Origin: Prolixibacter bellariivorans ATCC BAA-1284
GTDB taxonomy: Bacteria; Bacteroidota; Bacteroidia; Bacteroidales; Prolixibacteraceae
NCBI RefSeq assembly: GCF_000621705.1
Contig: NZ_KK211332.1
Span: 474,323 to 538,322, forward strand
DNA: 64,000 bases
Reading direction: 5' to 3'
The notes under the pieces are model-generated. The model was not told the origin of the DNA and did no database searches. It saw nothing but the letters and a program-made list of their open reading frames with translations. Positions 44,605 through 53,391 of the stretch are shown here, one piece after another. A program made the position numbers and the translations under genes. Position 1 is the first letter of the stretch; the number at the start of each line of letters is the position of its first letter.

Positions 44605-45525
44605 TCAGTTTACCTGAAAAGTTGTATCTCCTTTTTGAAAAAATGCCACAATCTGCGATGCAGCTGCTGTGCCGGCGTTAATGTTCGCTTCAGCTGTCTG
44701 GGCTCCCATTTTTTTGGTAGTGAAAACTACCCTTCCCGGGAAGCGCTTCTCCAGTATTTCCCGATTGTTAGGGGCCACATCGGCAGCATAACGAAAATCT
44801 TCTCTTTCCTCAAGAACTTTCTCCAAATCAGCCTCGTTGATAATCTCTTTCCGGGCAGTATTGACCAGAATAGGGCATTTCGGCATCATCATCATCAATT
44901 CCCGGTTGATAATTCCCCGGGTATCATGATTGCTTGGAATATTCAGCGAGATAATTCGGGAAGAAGAAAACAAAACTGTAGGACCATCCGCATAACGAAT
45001 ACCTGCTTCGGCCGCCAGTTCCTCATCCAGTGTCGGGCTGCATCCCATGACATCCATATCAAAACCTTTGGCGATGCGGGCCAGATGCATTCCAATGTTC
45101 CCGTACCCCATAATGCCAAACGTTTTGCCAAACAACTCGGTTCCGGCAGTTCCGTTAAATCCGTTTCGAACCAGATGCAGCAGCAAACCGAATGTCAATT
45201 CGGCAACAGCGTTTGAATTTTGTCCGGGCGTATTCATAACAACAATGCCCTTTTTGCTCGCCGCATCAATATCGACATTATCATAACCGGCTCCGGCACG
45301 AACCACAATCTCCAATTCGGAAGCAGCATTCAACACCTCTGCATCACACTGGTCACTTCTGACAATCAAAGCGTGCACATCGGCCACTGCCGCTAAAAGC
45401 TCTGCCTTATCCGAATATTTTTCTAACAACCGCAATTCATACCCCGCCGCTTCAACAACATCTCTCATGTGGTCAATCGCCTCACTGGCAAAAGGTTTAA
45501 CGGTTGCAACCAATACTTTTTTCAT
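44605..45525 (-). CDS. serA: D-3-phosphoglycerate dehydrogenase, short form
   Basis: The 306-residue enzyme oxidises 3-phosphoglycerate to 3-phosphohydroxypyruvate, the first step of serine synthesis. The NAD-binding motif is GIMGYGNIGMHLARIA and the ACT regulatory domain is absent (type III). In place of the catalytic His motif (TPHIGAST in the usual enzymes) the sequence reads TKKMGAQT at 270-277, so the His position is Lys272, as in the amoebal type IIIK enzyme. It follows serC by 127 bases and precedes the DUF1015 gene by 49 bases. A terminator-like hairpin lies between serC and serA. Confidence 0.93.
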   Translation of the reverse strand: MKKVLVATVKPFASEAIDHMRDVVEAAGYELRLLEKYSDKAELLAAVADVHALIVRSDQCDAEVLNAASELEIVVRAGAGYDNVDIDAASKKGIVVMNTPGQNSNAVAELTFGLLLHLVRNGFNGTAGTELFGKTFGIMGYGNIGMHLARIAKGFDMDVMGCSPTLDEELAAEAGIRYADGPTVLFSSSRIISLNIPSNHDTRGIINRELMMMMPKCPILVNTARKEIINEADLEKVLEEREDFRYAADVAPNNREILEKRFPGRVVFTTKKMGAQTAEANINAGTAAASQIVAFFQKGDTTFQVN

Positions 45526-45612
45526 GTTTGAGTCAGTTTTTTGTAATCACACGAAAAAGGTACGGCTACCGCCTGAGGGAATCAATGATTGAAATCAATG
45601 ATTCAGATCACG

Positions 45613-45641
45613 AAAAAGGCGTGAAAGAATCACGCCCTTTT
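45613..45641 (-). terminator. hairpin between serC and serA
   Basis: On the minus strand AAAAGGGCGTGA pairs with TCACGCCTTTTT (45613-45641). It is an intrinsic terminator by form, just past the serC stop codon at 45653 and 88 bases before serA, so serA needs readthrough or its own promoter. Confidence 0.75.
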
Positions 45642-45652
45642 CGGTTATTTCA

Positions 45653-46723
45653 TTAATGTTTCGCTTCAAATTCCTTCATCGCCTCAACCAATACTCCCAC
45701 GCTTTCGATCGGCATGGCATTGTAAATCGAAGCTCTGAATCCACCAACACTTCGGTGACCTTTGATACCAACAATATCGTGTGCAGCTGCAATTTCAAGG
45801 AATTCCTTCTCAAATTCCTCGTATCCCGATGCCATTACAAACGTTACATTCATCCGTGAACGATCTTCCGGATTCGGAATATTCGGAACAAACATCTTGT
45901 TGCGATCCAATTCGTCGTAAAGCAACTTGGCTTTCGCAATGTTTTTCTTTTCCATTTCCTTGATGCCACCATTCTCTTTCAGCCAACGGAGTGTCATCAA
46001 TGCAGCAAATACCGGTACGGTCGGAGGTGTGTTGAACATCGATTCCTTATCGATATGCGTACGATAATCAATCATGGTAGGAATCGGACGATCAACTTTA
46101 CCCAAAATGTCTTTCTTAATAATGACCAGGGTCACTCCCGACGGAGCCAGGTTCTTCTGTGCACCAGCATAAATAACATCATATTTCTTGATGTCAATCG
46201 GACGGCTGAAGATGTCAGATGACATATCGGCAACGATACGAGCCGGAACATCGAGGTCTTCCAGTATTTCGGTGCCGAAAATGGTGTTATTGGTAGTAAT
46301 ATGGAAATAATCGACATCCGCCGGAACTTCGTATCCACGCGGGATGTAGTTGAAATTCTTATCTTTTGACGATGCTATTTCAATAACCTCTCCGTAAAGT
46401 TTTGCTTCTTTAATCGCTTTGGAAGCCCAGGTACCCGTATTCAGGTAAGCTGCTTTTGTTTTCATCAGGTTGAATGGAACCATATAAAACTGTGTGCTGG
46501 CTCCTCCCTGAAGAAACAGAACTTCGTAATCAGCAGGTACCTCCAAAAGTTCTTTTACGAGGTCCCTTGCTTCATCCATTACGGCAACAAATTCTTTGCT
46601 CCGGTGCGAAACTTCCATTACCGATAATCCGGTTCCGGCAAAATTCATAACGGCTTCGGCAGTCCGTTCCTTTGTGAATTCGGGCAGGATAGAAGGTCCT
46701 GCATAAAAATTATGCGTTTTCAT
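45653..46723 (-). CDS. serC: phosphoserine aminotransferase
   Basis: The 356-residue PLP enzyme transaminates 3-phosphohydroxypyruvate to phosphoserine. The PLP lysine is in [25 protein letters not shown] opens the protein and the SRSMVEV-like region reads [14 protein letters not shown]. The phosphate-binding end [24 protein letters not shown] closes it. It is first in the serC-serA-DUF1015 order; a hairpin terminator follows it. Confidence 0.96.
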   Translation of the reverse strand: MKTHNFYAGPSILPEFTKERTAEAVMNFAGTGLSVMEVSHRSKEFVAVMDEARDLVKELLEVPADYEVLFLQGGASTQFYMVPFNLMKTKAAYLNTGTWASKAIKEAKLYGEVIEIASSKDKNFNYIPRGYEVPADVDYFHITTNNTIFGTEILEDLDVPARIVADMSSDIFSRPIDIKKYDVIYAGAQKNLAPSGVTLVIIKKDILGKVDRPIPTMIDYRTHIDKESMFNTPPTVPVFAALMTLRWLKENGGIKEMEKKNIAKAKLLYDELDRNKMFVPNIPNPEDRSRMNVTFVMASGYEEFEKEFLEIAAAHDIVGIKGHRSVGGFRASIYNAMPIESVGVLVEAMKEFEAKH

Positions 46724-46966
46724 AGTAGAGGAATATTGAATTGTATTTAGACAACTAAAATTTGAGAACAGTCATTCAAGTTAATGTAACCTTTTCCCTG
46801 TCTTAAAATCGAATAACCTTTCAGTTTTTCAACTGATTAAAAAGTTTACAAACAGTATATTTCAGGTCACTTTTATTAAAGACTGTAAAATTATAACAAA
46901 TATGAATTTCCTGACAATTATCAGGATAAATGATCTTAAAATTTACAGTATTTTAAACCATTCAAT

Positions 46967-48049
46967 TTAAATAAATGGCAATTTGACCACTTTTGCTTTC
47001 AATTTCTTATTTCGTACGCGGATGTATATTTCCGTTCCCAATTTGGTATAACCAGTTTTCAGGTAGCCCATGCCAATTCCGATGCCACGAACCGGTGACA
47101 TACTTCCGGAAGTCACTTCACCAATTACTTCGTCATTCTCATTCACTATTTCGTAACCATGTCTGGGAATGCCACGGTCAATCATTTCAAAACCACGCAA
47201 ACGGCGGGTTACGCCTTCTTCTTTCTGGCGGGCCAGTACATCCTTATCGATGAAATCTTTCTCGTCGGTGAATTTTGTAATCCAACCCAGGCCGGCTTCG
47301 ATCGGTGATGTGGTATCGTCGATATCGTTTCCGTACAAGCAATATCCCATTTCCAGACGAAGCGTGTCGCGTGCCCCCAGGCCAATGGGTTTGATACCTT
47401 CTTCTTTACCAGCATCGAAAATAGCGCTCCAGATAGCTTCAGCATCCTTGTTATTGAAATAAAGCTCAAAGCCTCCTGCCCCAGTATACCCGGTTGCCGA
47501 AATAATCACATCAGGAACTCCGGCAAATTCGCCTACCGTGAAAGTGTAAAATTTGATGGATGATAAATCGACTTTTGTCAGTTTCTGAAGAATACCGGTT
47601 GCTTTCGGTCCCTGAATAGCCAATTGGCTAATTTCGTCGGAAGCATTCAGCATCTCTGCCTCTTCCGTGTTTTGGCTAACCAGCCACTGCCAGTCTTTTT
47701 CAATATTGGCAGCGTTAACCACCAACAGGTATTTCTCCGGCTCGAAACAATAAACAATTAAATCGTCCACGATGCCGCCTTTCCCGTTAGGTAAGCAAGA
47801 GTACTGTGCCTGTCCGGGTGCTAACTTGGACGCATCGTTGGAAGTTACCTTCTGAATAAAGGCCAAAGCATGCGGACCCGTTACCCAAAACTCTCCCATG
47901 TGCGACACATCAAAAACACCAACACCATTGCGCACGGTCATGTGCTCATCCTTAATTCCGGAATATTCGATTGGCATTTCGAAACCAGCAAACTCAACTA
48001 TTTTAGCCCCGTTGCTGTTATGAATGTCGAAAAATGCGGTTCTTTTCAT
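46967..48049 (-). CDS. gcvT: glycine cleavage system T protein (aminomethyltransferase)
   Basis: The 360-residue protein moves the one-carbon unit from aminomethyl-lipoyl H protein to tetrahydrofolate. Folate-binding and T-protein motifs include [23 protein letters not shown]-like [44 protein letters not shown] and [22 protein letters not shown]. No gcvH, gcvP or lpd is adjacent. It has a possible promoter 112-119 bases upstream of the start. I see no glycine riboswitch in the 111-base leader. Confidence 0.95.
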   Translation of the reverse strand: MKRTAFFDIHNSNGAKIVEFAGFEMPIEYSGIKDEHMTVRNGVGVFDVSHMGEFWVTGPHALAFIQKVTSNDASKLAPGQAQYSCLPNGKGGIVDDLIVYCFEPEKYLLVVNAANIEKDWQWLVSQNTEEAEMLNASDEISQLAIQGPKATGILQKLTKVDLSSIKFYTFTVGEFAGVPDVIISATGYTGAGGFELYFNNKDAEAIWSAIFDAGKEEGIKPIGLGARDTLRLEMGYCLYGNDIDDTTSPIEAGLGWITKFTDEKDFIDKDVLARQKEEGVTRRLRGFEMIDRGIPRHGYEIVNENDEVIGEVTSGSMSPVRGIGIGMGYLKTGYTKLGTEIYIRVRNKKLKAKVVKLPFI

Positions 48050-48160
48050 TTCGCTGCTATTTTACATTTGCCCGAAGAAACGATGGAAAGAACTTATTTT
48101 GTGAACCTTGCATCGCACTTCTATTTTTGTTTTTACAATATCATTTTGCTGTGATGTAGA

Positions 48161-48168
48161 CAAAGCTA
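48161..48168 (-). promoter_or_regulatory. candidate gcvT promoter -7 box
   Basis: On the minus strand the sequence reads TAGCTTTG, matching TAnnTTTG, 112 bases before the gcvT start. It lies within the divergent spacer with the Hpt gene. Confidence 0.35.
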
Positions 48169-48204
48169 AGCATTTTTCCTGCCGGGAAAGCTGAAAATTA
48201 TCAA

Positions 48205-48236
48205 CTTGACATAAGGTTCTTTTGATTGTATATTTG
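48205..48236 (+). promoter_or_regulatory. candidate promoter of the Hpt gene
   Basis: TATATTTG (48229-48236) fits TAnnTTTG. CTTG at 48205-48208 is near the consensus -33 TTTG with a 20-base spacer, the normal distance. The start codon at 48283 follows 46 bases later. Confidence 0.5.
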
Positions 48237-48282
48237 ATTTTGTAATTTACATGTGGTAGAATATTCCCCTAAAAGAGAAAAC

Positions 48283-48627
48283 ATGGCATATACAGACCTG
48301 AATTACCTGCGCAATGTGACGGGTGGCGAATCCGAAATTATACGTGAAATGATTGAATTGTTCATCAGCCAGATTCCGGAGTTTTCGGAAAACATGAATA
48401 ACTTTTTGGCTGAAAAGAAATTTCTTGAACTGGGGAAAGAGGCCCACAAAGCCAAATCATCTGTTTTGGTTGTCGGAATGGAACAACTGGCAAAGGATCT
48501 GAAAACGCTCCAACTTCTTACGCTAGACGGCAAAGGCGAAGAAACTTACGCCGATTACGTAAAGGAGTTCGACAAGCAATGTAACGCCGCTGTCGATGAA
48601 TTAAAACTGGAACTGGAAAAACTCTGA
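48283..48627 (+). CDS. stand-alone Hpt-domain phosphotransfer protein
   Basis: The 114-residue protein (ATG at 48283, purine-rich GAGAAAAC before it) is an all-helical Hpt domain with the phospho-accepting His55 in LGKEAHKAKSSVLVVGM, matching the H-x-[LA]-K-[GS]-S motif. Such proteins move phosphate between hybrid kinases and response regulators. No kinase or response regulator gene is beside it; only the receiver-like fusion 1.5 kb away has related domains. Its stop codon is 7 bases from the end of the converging hydrolase gene. Confidence 0.87.
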   Translation: MAYTDLNYLRNVTGGESEIIREMIELFISQIPEFSENMNNFLAEKKFLELGKEAHKAKSSVLVVGMEQLAKDLKTLQLLTLDGKGEETYADYVKEFDKQCNAAVDELKLELEKL

Positions 48628-48634
48628 AAAAACG

Positions 48635-49645
48635 TTATGGATGAGCCGGCGTCATGTGTAGTACATCGTCGGCAAAATGCCATGTAGCTTTTTCAACCTG
48701 CGGAACAGCTCCGGAAGTAAGTTTACATGCGATGGTGTGTACGCCTGCTTCCGGAAATGCTTTTTTAACCTTCTCACCGGATGGTGTCCCGATTTCGGAA
48801 AACATTTTCAATTCAGCACCCACATCGACGGTTGGATCCTGGTGCTCTTCGTCTTTGTAATAGTAGCCCAGAAAGACCGGACATTTCACTTTCTCAAATA
48901 CCTGTTTTTTCATCCCGGCATCGAGTAGTTGTTGCAAATAAACAGTTGCTTCAGCGCGATAACGAGTATACCAGTATTGCCCGATTTTGCTGTTCGGATC
49001 ATCTCCGGTAATCCGGTATTTTCCTCCGTAAACCAAACGGGCTATCTGCAGGCCCCAGGGTTTTGACAGAATGAATCCGGCTGATTTCTGCCGAATTTTA
49101 ATATTTGGCGAATAGAGAATCAAGCCATCGATCATTTGTGGAAAACGGGCATCCAACATCAAGCTTAACGTTCCTCCGGTTGACGTACTCATGATAATCA
49201 CTTTCTTCCCCAGTCGACTGGCAATCATCAATGCCTTCTTTGCCGATTCATATAAATTATCGGGCGTCATGTCCAGCAATGGCTCGTCGGTTACCAGGCC
49301 ATGTCCAGCCAGGCGCGCAAAATAGGCATTGCAGCCATATCGCCTGGCAAAGTCGGCATTAACCGGATAACCTTCGTAGTAACTGGCTGAAAATCCCGGA
49401 AGATACAGTAGTACATATTCCGTTTTTTGATGAATTGAATCGTTTGCCCAGATAATGCGAGCTTCATTGTCTGGCTTTGTCTTCACCGACGATTCCATTT
49501 TATTGACATACCAGGCAACAGAATCCAGCGAAACCGGAACCGTTGGCAAGGTATTATCCAATACCGGTTTCGGCATCACCGGCCCCAGCAAATACACAAT
49601 CGCCAGAACGGCGATAACCACAAACGGAATGTACCTTCTTTTCAT
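48635..49645 (-). CDS. membrane-anchored alpha/beta hydrolase
   Basis: The 336-residue protein starts with an N-terminal hydrophobic anchor (IPFVVIAVLAIVYLLGPVM) and continues as an alpha/beta-hydrolase: YVLLYLPGFSASYYEG, the nucleophile elbow around Ser in IIMSTSTGGTLSLML, and a late histidine in GVHTIACKLTSG. The elbow reads SxSxG rather than GxSxG. Substrate is unknown; the anchor suggests an envelope location. The 534-base region upstream is filled by a 22-bp tandem array. Confidence 0.78.
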   Translation of the reverse strand: MKRRYIPFVVIAVLAIVYLLGPVMPKPVLDNTLPTVPVSLDSVAWYVNKMESSVKTKPDNEARIIWANDSIHQKTEYVLLYLPGFSASYYEGYPVNADFARRYGCNAYFARLAGHGLVTDEPLLDMTPDNLYESAKKALMIASRLGKKVIIMSTSTGGTLSLMLDARFPQMIDGLILYSPNIKIRQKSAGFILSKPWGLQIARLVYGGKYRITGDDPNSKIGQYWYTRYRAEATVYLQQLLDAGMKKQVFEKVKCPVFLGYYYKDEEHQDPTVDVGAELKMFSEIGTPSGEKVKKAFPEAGVHTIACKLTSGAVPQVEKATWHFADDVLHMTPAHP

Positions 49646-49801
49646 CTTCTGAAATTTCTTATTTCAACAGCTATGTTAATCAAATGCCCTACTGTCTGAT
49701 AAAATTTAATTGCCTGAATTATCTCGTTTCACTCTCATCGTAGCTTATCCTCTATAAACAAGCATTATACCTTCGCCCCATAACATTGTCAAATAACGTA
49801 A

Positions 49802-50153
49802 CCAGGGGGTCGTATAACCCCGCTACCCCGTCAAGTGACCCCATTTACCCCGTCACATGACCCCGTTTACCCCGTCAGGTAACCCCGTCGACGGAGTAAT
49901 TTACTGCGTGCACGCGATGAATTACCCCGACAAAGGGGTCGTTCTACGCGTTGACGGGGTCTTTTACTGCGTGAATGGGGTTATGGTACCCCGCCGACGG
50001 GGTACATAACCGCGTTGACGGGGTAATTTATCGCGACAACGAGGTCCAGTCACTGCTTCACCGGAGTATTTCTCCGCACCGGCCTGGTTATAAATCCCGC
50101 CGAGGAAGTAATTTACTATGCCGGTCCGATAAACAATCCCGGTATCACGTGTA
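49802..50153. repeat. quasi-tandem array with about 22-bp period
   Basis: The clearest units are TACCCCGTCA-NN-TGACCCCGTT at 49824-49845, 49846-49867 and 49868-49889. To the right the same motif appears in the reverse orientation, TGACGGGGTA-like, at 49952-49960, 49996-50004 and 50016-50025 (the last an exact complement of TACCCCGTCA). Spacing stays near 22 bases until about 50153 with decaying similarity. GTCA-NN-TGAC palindromes sit at 49830-49839 and 49852-49861, and the exact palindrome CCGTCGACGG is near 49884. It fills the space between two minus-strand genes; 49646-49801 shows no gene. Confidence 0.82.
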
Positions 50154-50179
50154 AAACGAAAGTATAACCAGCCTCGTTA

Positions 50180-53100
50180 CTATTCCGGACTGACGTCTGC
50201 TCCACCGGAGTTCAATTCGTCAAACCGGATAACGGCTGTACGTTCCCTACCGTTCATCAAAATTTCCAACTCATTTTCAAATCGTACGTGTTTGACAAAT
50301 TTACTTTCCCAAACCACTTCCTGCTTTTTCAGAATATCAAGATTCAAAAAGTTCTCCTTCGTTTTATGAGGAACAGAGAAATAGCCCACATTCATTGAGG
50401 TGACATTATGGAAGAAATGCGAGCCCAATGATGCATCCAATGGGAAATCGGGCAATCCCATTTCAATAATCACCCGTGCATTGTTGATGTTTGCCCAGAT
50501 AACCGGGATACCCGTAAACGGATCACGCGTTCCCCAGCGACCGGGACCAATCAACACAAACTTTCGTCCTTCTTTTCCCAGCCGATTGTTTACTTCCACT
50601 ATTTCCCTGGCAATAGCTCGTGTTTCCGTCCGGTCAAAAGTATCAGTGTCCACGTAAACCACGTCTCGTATGCCTTCGAGTCGCCCGTGTCCCATTCCCC
50701 GATGGGAGATCATCAACGTGTTTTTGTCATCCATTGCTCCCAAATCAATGTTTATCTCCTCTTCCTGCCGGATAAGTGGCTTAATCTGCAGCAAATAAAA
50801 AGTAGGCAAACCATATTCGCCGTTCTCCAACTCCAGAGAATACTCGAGTTCGACAGGCGAACCCATCGCTTGTTTGAAAAGATTCAGTAACAACTGCAAC
50901 GTATCCGATAGCGGAAGGTGATCGTATTTCAGAATATTGGCAAAATCAATCACCCGCGGTCCTTTTTGATCGATTCCCGGAATCAGGTAATCATTCTCCA
51001 CATCATACGTCGAGGCACAATGAGGTAATACACCGTCTTTTTCCGCTTCAACCATCCGATATTGCGTAATCGCAGCGTCTTCACCATCCCGCGTCAGATC
51101 AAATGATTCGCGGGTCATATCGATGGCATAAAACTCGCGCTGCGAATCCCGGACCATATCATGAACCGAACTGTTATTCAGGTTTGGATATTTAGGGCAA
51201 AAACGGAAGGCCTTCTCCCCTCCTACAACCAACATTCCCAAACCAACACCGGCTACAGCAAAGCCGTCCTCGGGTTCCATGTATGAATACGGATAGTAAT
51301 TAAACGACTGCGCCACTCCACTAATGGTCGGATAAAACTTATTATTTCGCTCGTGTCCAACAACCTCCTGAATAATTACGGCCATTTTCTCTTCTTCTAT
51401 TTTATAGTTGATGGCTTCGAAATAGGAAATAGCATCGGGCGTAAAGATGGAGGAATAAACCAGTTTCACGGCGGTCATCAACTGTTCAAATCGAACATCC
51501 ACATCCGGATGATTATTCGGAATCAGGTACGTGGAATAAACTCCGGAAAACGGCCTCAGTAACGAGTCCTCGAACAAGCCGCTGGAACGAATGGCCAACG
51601 GCCGATCCATCCTTTTGATGTACTGAAATAATCGTTCTTTCAATGTCATGCTCAATTCGGCTTCCAGAAACTTGTCCCGTATGACATTGTAATCCTGGTG
51701 ATGATGGTATGCGATATGATACAGATTATTCAGCTCCAGAAATTTGTCGAACTCAATCGCACCAATTATCGCGGTAGCGGGAAGACGAATATTGACACCT
51801 GGAATTAGCTTTTTCAGATCGAGATTCTCAATCAGGTTACTGATGAAAGCCAAACCACGTCCCTTGCCTCCCAGTGATCCTCTTCCCAACCGGACAATAT
51901 AACGATTACCTTTGACGAGTTGCGGATCGAAATTGACTATACGCCCCCGGTTTTTCTGCTCCCTGACTTTCTCGAATACATTCAAACATAAATCACGAAT
52001 ACGGCTGGGATCATCAAAATCCTCAACCCGGTAAGGCAGCAGTTCTTCTGCCATATTAATCTCGCCGCGGGCCATGAGCCAGGTAGAAAATGCATTTTGT
52101 TTAGCATGATACACCAACGACTCGACCGGAACCTTAATGATCAACTCCTCGAATTCGTGAAGATTTCGTGCGACCGCAATTTTTTCACCCTGCCCGTTAC
52201 GGAAAACAAAATCGCCAAATCCCAACTTATAGTTGATGAATTCGCTAATGTCCAGCGCGAGGCTATCTGAATTTTTATTGATAAAATCAGCACCAATATC
52301 TTTAGCCCGCTCGGCATTGGTTACGTCGTGCGACTGCAACAAAATGGGAATAGGGAAACGAAGAGTTCGTTTCACAAATTTCAGCAGCTCCACTCCTGCA
52401 TCTTCGTCGTCCACACCGTTTTTGGCGAATTTCACATCCGAAATCACGCAAAGCAGGTATTCACGATAGTTATTGATGATTTCAACGGCGTCTTCGTAAG
52501 TGCTAACCAACAGCAGTTTAGGACGGGCACGCATTTTCAGAATCATGTGCAGCTCATCCGTCGACTCGTCCGACACCAGGCTTTGCGTTTGCGTCATCAC
52601 GCTGGTGTAAAGTAATGGCAGGTATCGCGAATAATATTTCACCGAGTCTTCCACCAGCAGGATAATGCGAACGTTACCCAACTGTGTATCGCGCGCCACA
52701 TTCTTCTTGTCCTCGATGTATTTAATCATCGCCATGAAAACATTGGTGTTCCCGTTCCAGACGAAAACCCGGTCGATGGCTGCTACACTCTGCGCAGCTG
52801 AATAGAAATAAGCCAAATCGCTGTTATTGTTGACCAGGAGAAGAATCGGAACGCGCGCTTTGACGAAATGAATATCTTCTGCGGTTCGCAACGGAGCTTC
52901 CTTATCCACTCCCGCCATAATAATGACCATATCGAAATGGCGCGTATTCAGCACTCTCAACGCTTCTTCGGAACTACTGACGCTTGTAAAACGCGGAGCA
53001 GCGTACAAATTCAACTGAAGATACTCCCCAAAAATTTTATCGGAAAACTGCCCCTCCCGGACAATGGAATAGGAATCGTAAAGTGTAGCCACCAAAAGGA

Positions 53101-53200
53101 TTTCCTTCACTTTCGTTGGCATCAGTTCCTGAAAAATATCGCGGTCGGTCTTTCTTCTTTTATAAATGGAAGAGAGTGAAATACTATCAAACTTACTCAT
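50180..53200 (-). CDS. double receiver-like/PEP-synthase N-domain fusion protein
   Basis: The 1006-residue product (ATG at 53200; the longer frame starts with TTG) has four parts. A receiver-like domain (about 33-165) lacks clear acidic acceptor residues. A second receiver-like domain (about 178-325) has E184-D185, a candidate acceptor D255 (CVISDVKF) and K309. A linker with FSTWLMARGE follows. Then comes the PEP synthase/PPDK N-terminal ATP-grasp region (432 to about 860; GSLGGKGRGLAFIS, LAIRSSGLFEDS, FSGVYSTYL, YLLQIKPLI), and a C-terminal segment of unknown kind. No phospho-histidine swivelling or PEP-binding domain follows. The family is known by name as 'PEP/pyruvate-binding domain protein' and its role is not established. 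Confidence 0.85.
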   Translation of the reverse strand: MSKFDSISLSSIYKRRKTDRDIFQELMPTKVKEILLVATLYDSYSIVREGQFSDKIFGEYLQLNLYAAPRFTSVSSSEEALRVLNTRHFDMVIIMAGVDKEAPLRTAEDIHFVKARVPILLLVNNNSDLAYFYSAAQSVAAIDRVFVWNGNTNVFMAMIKYIEDKKNVARDTQLGNVRIILLVEDSVKYYSRYLPLLYTSVMTQTQSLVSDESTDELHMILKMRARPKLLLVSTYEDAVEIINNYREYLLCVISDVKFAKNGVDDEDAGVELLKFVKRTLRFPIPILLQSHDVTNAERAKDIGADFINKNSDSLALDISEFINYKLGFGDFVFRNGQGEKIAVARNLHEFEELIIKVPVESLVYHAKQNAFSTWLMARGEINMAEELLPYRVEDFDDPSRIRDLCLNVFEKVREQKNRGRIVNFDPQLVKGNRYIVRLGRGSLGGKGRGLAFISNLIENLDLKKLIPGVNIRLPATAIIGAIEFDKFLELNNLYHIAYHHHQDYNVIRDKFLEAELSMTLKERLFQYIKRMDRPLAIRSSGLFEDSLLRPFSGVYSTYLIPNNHPDVDVRFEQLMTAVKLVYSSIFTPDAISYFEAINYKIEEEKMAVIIQEVVGHERNNKFYPTISGVAQSFNYYPYSYMEPEDGFAVAGVGLGMLVVGGEKAFRFCPKYPNLNNSSVHDMVRDSQREFYAIDMTRESFDLTRDGEDAAITQYRMVEAEKDGVLPHCASTYDVENDYLIPGIDQKGPRVIDFANILKYDHLPLSDTLQLLLNLFKQAMGSPVELEYSLELENGEYGLPTFYLLQIKPLIRQEEEINIDLGAMDDKNTLMISHRGMGHGRLEGIRDVVYVDTDTFDRTETRAIAREIVEVNNRLGKEGRKFVLIGPGRWGTRDPFTGIPVIWANINNARVIIEMGLPDFPLDASLGSHFFHNVTSMNVGYFSVPHKTKENFLNLDILKKQEVVWESKFVKHVRFENELEILMNGRERTAVIRFDELNSGGADVSPE

Positions 53201-53346
53201 TCGCCATAGGTTAGATTTACCAATTGTATTGGTAGATCGATTCAACAATAGTCAATACCGGCTAACTTACGAAGGTTTCGATACGGATGGCAGGTGTCCG
53301 GAATTGATTAGGTTGAAAATAGCGAAATTTTTACCCTTAAAAAACA

Positions 53347-53373
53347 AAAAGGAGGCCTTAGCCTCCTTTTCAA
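53347..53373 (-). terminator. terminator of korB
   Basis: AAAAGGAGGC (53347-53356) pairs perfectly with GCCTCCTTTT (53361-53370), followed on the minus strand by TTTTTGTTTT. It lies 22 bases past the korB stop codon and 99 bases before the next minus-strand frame. Confidence 0.9.
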
Positions 53374-53391
53374 TTGTATGATGTTGGTTCT

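Noticed and set aside
48050-48252. Glycine riboswitch upstream of gcvT
   Set aside because: The 111-base leader between the candidate promoter and the start lacks the conserved paired GG-containing cores; I see only AT-rich sequence.
15031-50153. CRISPR arrays
   Set aside because: The three arrays have directly abutting degenerate units, without fixed repeats separated by unique spacers, and no cas gene is in the window.
50180-53200. Ordinary PEP synthase (ppsA)
   Set aside because: Only the ATP-grasp domain is recognisable; the swivelling histidine and PEP-binding domains are missing and two receiver-like domains are at the front.
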